Of a stretch of 8,840 nt of DNA, positions 6,539 through 8,840 are shown one piece after another; position 1 is the stretch's first letter, and each line of letters starts with the position of its first letter. The stretch comes from an uncultured Holophagales bacterium (GTDB lineage Bacteria; Acidobacteriota; Thermoanaerobaculia; UBA5066), in contig CALMDF010000435.1 in the NCBI GenBank assembly GCA_937864895.1, positions 1 through 8,840 of the forward strand. Direction: 5' to 3'. A program made the position numbers and the translations under genes. The notes below the pieces were generated by a model, which was not told where the DNA came from, ran no database searches, and was given only the letters and a program-made list of their open reading frames with translations.

Positions 6539-7128
6539 GACAGCTCCTCCACGAGGGCGGCCCGACCGCGGGCGATCCGGCTCCTCACCGTCCCGATCGG
6601 GACCTTCAGCACGCGGGCGATGTCGTCGTAGGAGAGCCCCTCGAGGTCGCGCAGGATCACCGCGTGCCGGAATTCCTCGGGGAGATTCCGGATCGCCTTC
6701 CTGAGGGCCGCCCGCTGCTCGACGGCGACGGCCTGCTCCTCGGGCGAGGCGGACGGGTCGGGCGCCTCGTCTCCGGGCCACGGCTGGTCGTCCTCGGCGT
6801 TCGCGCGGGGAGTGGCGAAGACCTTTCGCATCCTCGCGAGGGTCCCCTGCCGGGCTCTCGCGCGATTGAGGGCGATCGTGTAGAGCCAGGTCTTCAGCGA
6901 GGCTTCGCCCCGGAACGATCCGAGGCCGCGGAAGGCCCTGAGAAACGTCTCCTGGACGACCTCCTCGGCCTCCCAGGGGCCGACGAGGCGGGCGGCCAGG
7001 GAGAAGACCATCCCGGAATAGTGCCTGACGATCTGGTCGAATCCGGTCGGGTCACCCCCGAGGAATCGGGCGACGGCTTTTTCGTCTCCGGGCCACTCGC
7101 GGCCCTCGCTGTGGGAGTGAACCGGCAT
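6535..7128 (-). CDS. ECF (sigma-70 group 4) RNA polymerase sigma factor
   Basis: A 197-residue RpoE-type factor. Region 2 spans about 18-95, with FDQIVRHYSGMVFSLAARL, the core-binding helix EAEEVVQETFLRAFRGL (53-69) and WLYTIALNRAR (81-91). An acidic, Pro-rich linker follows at 110-132. Region 4 (138-190) ends in the -35-binding helix-turn-helix LSYDDIARVLKVPIGTVRSR (165-184). It directs RNA polymerase to a small regulon, usually for envelope or stress responses, and is held by the partner encoded downstream, with which it overlaps by four bases. ATG 7128 is given as the start because region 2 begins soon after. GTG 7134 has GGGAGA (7144-7149) nine bases upstream. GTG 7200 has TGGAG (7209-7213) eight bases upstream and would add 24 residues. 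If the promoter at 7220-7249 is used, the 7200 start would leave almost no leader. Confidence 0.92.
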   Translation of the reverse strand: MPVHSHSEGREWPGDEKAVARFLGGDPTGFDQIVRHYSGMVFSLAARLVGPWEAEEVVQETFLRAFRGLGSFRGEASLKTWLYTIALNRARARQGTLARMRKVFATPRANAEDDQPWPGDEAPDPSASPEEQAVAVEQRAALRKAIRNLPEEFRHAVILRDLEGLSYDDIARVLKVPIGTVRSRIARGRAALVEELS

Positions 7129-7219
7129 GATCACGCCGGGGATTCTCCCACGGTGACCCTGCGCCGGCCCGGGCTGGAAGGCGAGGATGCGAGCCGTCAC
7201 GGAAGAGTCTCCACGCTCC

Positions 7220-7249
7220 TTAAAACTCCGGGGAGAGGCGGGAAGTTCC
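7220..7249 (-). promoter_or_regulatory. Candidate ECF-type autoregulated promoter of the sigma operon
   Basis: On the - strand GGAACTT (7243-7249) is an exact match to the known -35 element of RpoE-type sigma factors. After 16 bases GTTTTAA (7220-7226) is a partial match to the E. coli RpoE -10 (GTCTAA). It lies in the 125-base gap before the sigma gene, about 100 bases upstream of ATG 7128, which fits sigma autoregulation. The -35 lies within a small palindrome GGGAAGTTCCC (7240-7250), four bases from the stop of the gene before it. Confidence 0.45.
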
Positions 7250-7253
7250 CGGT

Positions 7254-7700
7254 TCAGCGTTTTCCGAGGAGCCTCTGGGCCGCCGCCTCGTGGCGGAACC
7301 GGAACATCCGCCTCAGGTCGGGCCTGACGAGCGCGAGGTCGACGAGGCGGCCGCCCGCGAGGGCGAAGGGGACCTCGTAGTCCACCCGGTCGACGAGCGC
7401 CCCCTCCTCGAAGACGTGCTCGTGCCGCCAGCGGGAGAAGGGCCCCTTCACCTGGACGTCCACGAACCGGTAGGGGGGCTCCCACTCCTCGATCCGCGAG
7501 ACCCAGCGGATGGGGACGCCGAAAGGGGCGACCTCGATGACGACCAGGGCCCCGTCCTCGATCTTCTCCGGGCGCTCGACGACCCGGACCTTCTTCCGGG
7601 GAGGCGAGAGCCACTCGAGGACGCGAGGGTCGGCGTGGAACGCGGCGATCGCCTCGCGAGGCACGCCGGGCAGGTCGAGGCGGAATTCCAGGATGGGCAC
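7254..7700 (-). CDS. SRPBCC-fold (START/Bet v1-like) protein
   Basis: A 148-residue protein with the polyketide cyclase/START-like pattern: an opening strand ILEFRLDLP, a helix with VPREAIAAFHADPRVLEWLSP (13-33), then successive beta strands. These include VVIEVAPFGVPIRWVSRI and YRFVDVQVKGPFSRWRHEHVFEE, where the aromatic WRHEHVF strand is typical of the family. A strand VDRVDYEVPFAL and a C-terminal helix ending RFRHEAAAQRLLGKR close the fold. SRPBCC proteins form a hydrophobic pocket for lipids, hormones or polyketides, and some act as cyclases or ligand carriers; the ligand here cannot be predicted. There is no signal peptide, so it is cytosolic. GTG 7700 starts 13 bases after the IPT/TIG gene, so both are probably co-transcribed. 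The sigma gene follows after 125 bases with its own promoter candidate. Fold assignment is good; specific function unknown. Confidence 0.8.
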   Translation of the reverse strand: MPILEFRLDLPGVPREAIAAFHADPRVLEWLSPPRKKVRVVERPEKIEDGALVVIEVAPFGVPIRWVSRIEEWEPPYRFVDVQVKGPFSRWRHEHVFEEGALVDRVDYEVPFALAGGRLVDLALVRPDLRRMFRFRHEAAAQRLLGKR

Positions 7701-7713
7701 GGAGCGCCGTTCG

Positions 7714-8352
7714 TCAGTTCGCCGGGGGCTCGGGGGTCGGCGTCGGCACCGGCGTCGGCAGGGGCGGGAGCGGCGGAACGACGATCACCCGGGTCGTCGG
7801 GGCCCGTGCGGTCAGGAGGAACCCCGGGGCGCCCATGCCGCGCGTCGCGGCGGAAGCGGCGTCGTTCCCGATGGCGAAGGGCAGCGGCGCCGGAGGGGGC
7901 GCTTCTCCGATGGTCAGGAGGTCTCCGTCGCCGAACGAGAGGATCTTCCTTGCCCTCGCGTCGGGCGCCTCGCCCCCCTCCGGGATCGGCTCGGCGTAGC
8001 CGAAGACGTCGATGGCCTCCTTCAGGCCGATGAGCTTCGGGGTGTTCACGAGGGAGGCTCCCGCCACGACGAACGGCACGTTGCTCTTCGCCACGACCTT
8101 CCCGCCCAGGCTCGCCTCGACGAAGCCGCTGGCCGCACCGTCCGGGACGATGAAGCTGGGGCGCTTTCCCGGCTCGACGAGGAGCGGGACGGCCCGTCCG
8201 CCGAAGCGGACGACGGCGCCCTTCGGGAAGGGGCTCGTGATCGTGACGCGCGTCCCCATCGTGCCCACCCTCGGCTCGAACTCCAGGGACGCCTCCTGAG
8301 CGGCGGCGGGAATCGCGATCGCGAGGACGACCGCGAAGGCGAGGACCTTCAT
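7714..8352 (-). CDS. Secreted IPT/TIG-domain protein with Pro-rich tail
   Basis: A 212-residue protein. Residues 1-18 form a signal peptide (MKVLAFAVVLAIAIPAAA) with likely cleavage before Gln19. Residues about 24-96 look like one IPT/TIG immunoglobulin-like domain: FEPRVGTMGTRVTITSPFP, then VVRFGGRAVPL, FIVPDGAASGFVEASLGGK and NVPFVVA, the strand order seen in these domains. Residues 97-190 have no clear domain. The C terminus (193-212) is Pro/Thr-rich (PPLPPLPTPVPTPTPEPP), encoded by a near-repeat of GTCGGC units around 7736-7760 on the + strand. IPT/TIG domains occur in surface and cell-wall-associated binding proteins; the partner here is unknown. ATG 8352 is preferred because it begins the signal peptide directly; an in-frame TTG at 8388 would put 12 charged residues before it. 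The gene is divergent from the LysE-like gene, with 98 bases between the starts, and leads into the SRPBCC gene. Confidence 0.78.
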   Translation of the reverse strand: MKVLAFAVVLAIAIPAAAQEASLEFEPRVGTMGTRVTITSPFPKGAVVRFGGRAVPLLVEPGKRPSFIVPDGAASGFVEASLGGKVVAKSNVPFVVAGASLVNTPKLIGLKEAIDVFGYAEPIPEGGEAPDARARKILSFGDGDLLTIGEAPPPAPLPFAIGNDAASAATRGMGAPGFLLTARAPTTRVIVVPPLPPLPTPVPTPTPEPPAN

Positions 8353-8438
8353 GCGACTCACATTAGCCCTACGCTCGAAGCCCCGCAACAGACGTGAGAC
8401 GATTCCGGCCTCATGTCGCGGCGGAGCCGACGGGGGTG

Positions 8439-8444
8439 AAGGAG
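8439..8444 (+). promoter_or_regulatory. Ribosome binding site of the LysE-family gene
   Basis: AAGGAG lies six bases before ATG 8451, a near-ideal Shine-Dalgarno sequence and spacing. It sets ATG 8451 over the in-frame GTG 8436, whose product would merely read through the site. Confidence 0.75.
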
Positions 8445-8450
8445 CTGCCG

Positions 8451-8840
8451 ATGGCCCTCCTCGCGGGCTTTGCCGTTGGCCTCTTCGGGGCGATCCCGCC
8501 GGGCCCCGTGAACGTCAACGTCATCCGGAAGGCCTCGCGCAACGAGACGCGCGAGGCGCTCCGCGTGGCGCTCGGCGCCGCGCTCGTCGACACGGCGATC
8601 TGCGCCTTCGTCACGATGGGATTCGGCTGGGTCCTGGAGAGAGTCGTCACGAACCCCTGGACCCGCCTCGGCCTCGCCCTCTTCCTGCTGGCAGGGGGGC
8701 TGAAGATCCTGGTCTTCGACCGGAAGAAGGACGCCGGGAGGAACGGCGCGCCGCCCGGGCTGACGACGACCCCGAAGGAGGTCTCGGGGTTCCGGTTCCC
8801 GCTCCTCGTCGGGGTCCTCCAGGGCGCCGCGAACCCGGCC
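8451..8840 (+). CDS. LysE/RhtB-family translocator (N-terminal part, runs off the right edge)
   Basis: 130 codons are visible and the frame is still open at the edge. The start MALLAGFAVGLFGAIPPGPVN contains the family's opening helix and the IPPGPVN signature seen in LysE/RhtB exporters. Hydrophobic segments at about 1-22, 38-62 (LRVALGAALVDTAICAFVTMGF) and 72-90 (RLGLALFLLAGGLKILVF) correspond to the first three membrane helices. A basic, Pro-containing cytoplasmic loop (91-115) follows, and a fourth helix begins at FPLLVGVLQGAANPA. The family exports amino acids and related small molecules across the inner membrane, driven by the proton motive force. The usual length is about 200-220 residues, so roughly 60% is present. 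It is divergent from the secreted IPT/TIG gene, and I see no clear promoter in the 98 bases between them. The substrate is unknown. Confidence 0.85.
   Translation, partial: MALLAGFAVGLFGAIPPGPVNVNVIRKASRNETREALRVALGAALVDTAICAFVTMGFGWVLERVVTNPWTRLGLALFLLAGGLKILVFDRKKDAGRNGAPPGLTTTPKEVSGFRFPLLVGVLQGAANPA

Noticed and set aside
5351..6631. A 426-codon + strand open frame opposite the anti-sigma gene
   Set aside because: Gly/Arg-rich low-complexity translation with no recognisable domain; the - strand holds a coherent anti-sigma protein coupled to the sigma gene.
7736..7760. Short GTCGGC-type repeats as a possible repeat array
   Set aside because: They are the coding trace of the Pro/Thr-rich tail of the secreted protein, with irregular units and no spacers.
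8353..8408. TTGCGG-N17-TAATGT on the - strand as promoter of the IPT/TIG gene
   Set aside because: Only three of six matches in each hexamer, and the transcript would have almost no leader before ATG 8352.
8413..8439. ATG 8413 as the start of the gene at the right edge
   Set aside because: This frame meets TGA after eight codons; the LysE-like frame starts at 8451 with a strong ribosome site.

Overview
The window is GC-rich throughout, with strong G/C preference at third codon positions, frequent GTG starts and tight gene packing. This fits a high-GC Gram-negative-type bacterium. An Acidobacteriota or deltaproteobacterial-type lineage is a guess from style only; no marker gene fixes the taxonomy. 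A glycyl radical enzyme implies at least periodic anaerobic metabolism. I see no transposase, integrase, CRISPR array or rRNA.

Left part (1-4186, + strand): the window opens inside a glycyl radical enzyme that looks like trans-4-hydroxy-L-proline dehydratase (HypD). Fifteen bases later comes a three-gene set: an extended short-chain dehydrogenase of the OleD/3-beta-HSD type, a complete ketoacyl-ACP synthase III (KAS III)-like enzyme with its Cys-His-Asn triad, and a second, shorter KAS III homologue that starts one base after the first one stops. In this second protein all three catalytic positions are replaced (Cys to Gly, His to Ala, Asn to Asp) although the rest of the fold is preserved. 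The pair looks like a catalytic plus non-catalytic condensing-enzyme heterodimer, comparable in architecture to PqsC/PqsB. With the reductase it would form a small beta-ketoacyl condensation and reduction module. This is the most interesting system in the window.

Middle (4187-5363): an orphan Hcp-like protein (type VI secretion tube family) has its own upstream signals and no secretion genes beside it. It converges on a tRNA-Thr(CGT) gene on the - strand with encoded CCA and a good sigma-70-type promoter. Upstream of the tRNA lies a small HExxH putative metallopeptidase.

Right part (5495-8352, - strand): an ECF sigma factor and a membrane-anchored anti-sigma factor overlap by four bases (GTGA). 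The anti-sigma factor has a long Ala/Pro-rich linker and a possible TonB-C-like end. A GGAACTT-type promoter candidate precedes the sigma gene and suggests autoregulation. Upstream on the same strand are an SRPBCC-fold protein and a secreted IPT/TIG-domain protein, 13 bases apart and probably co-transcribed. Divergent from these, at the right edge, is the start of a LysE-family transporter gene (from 8451, + strand) that runs out of the window.
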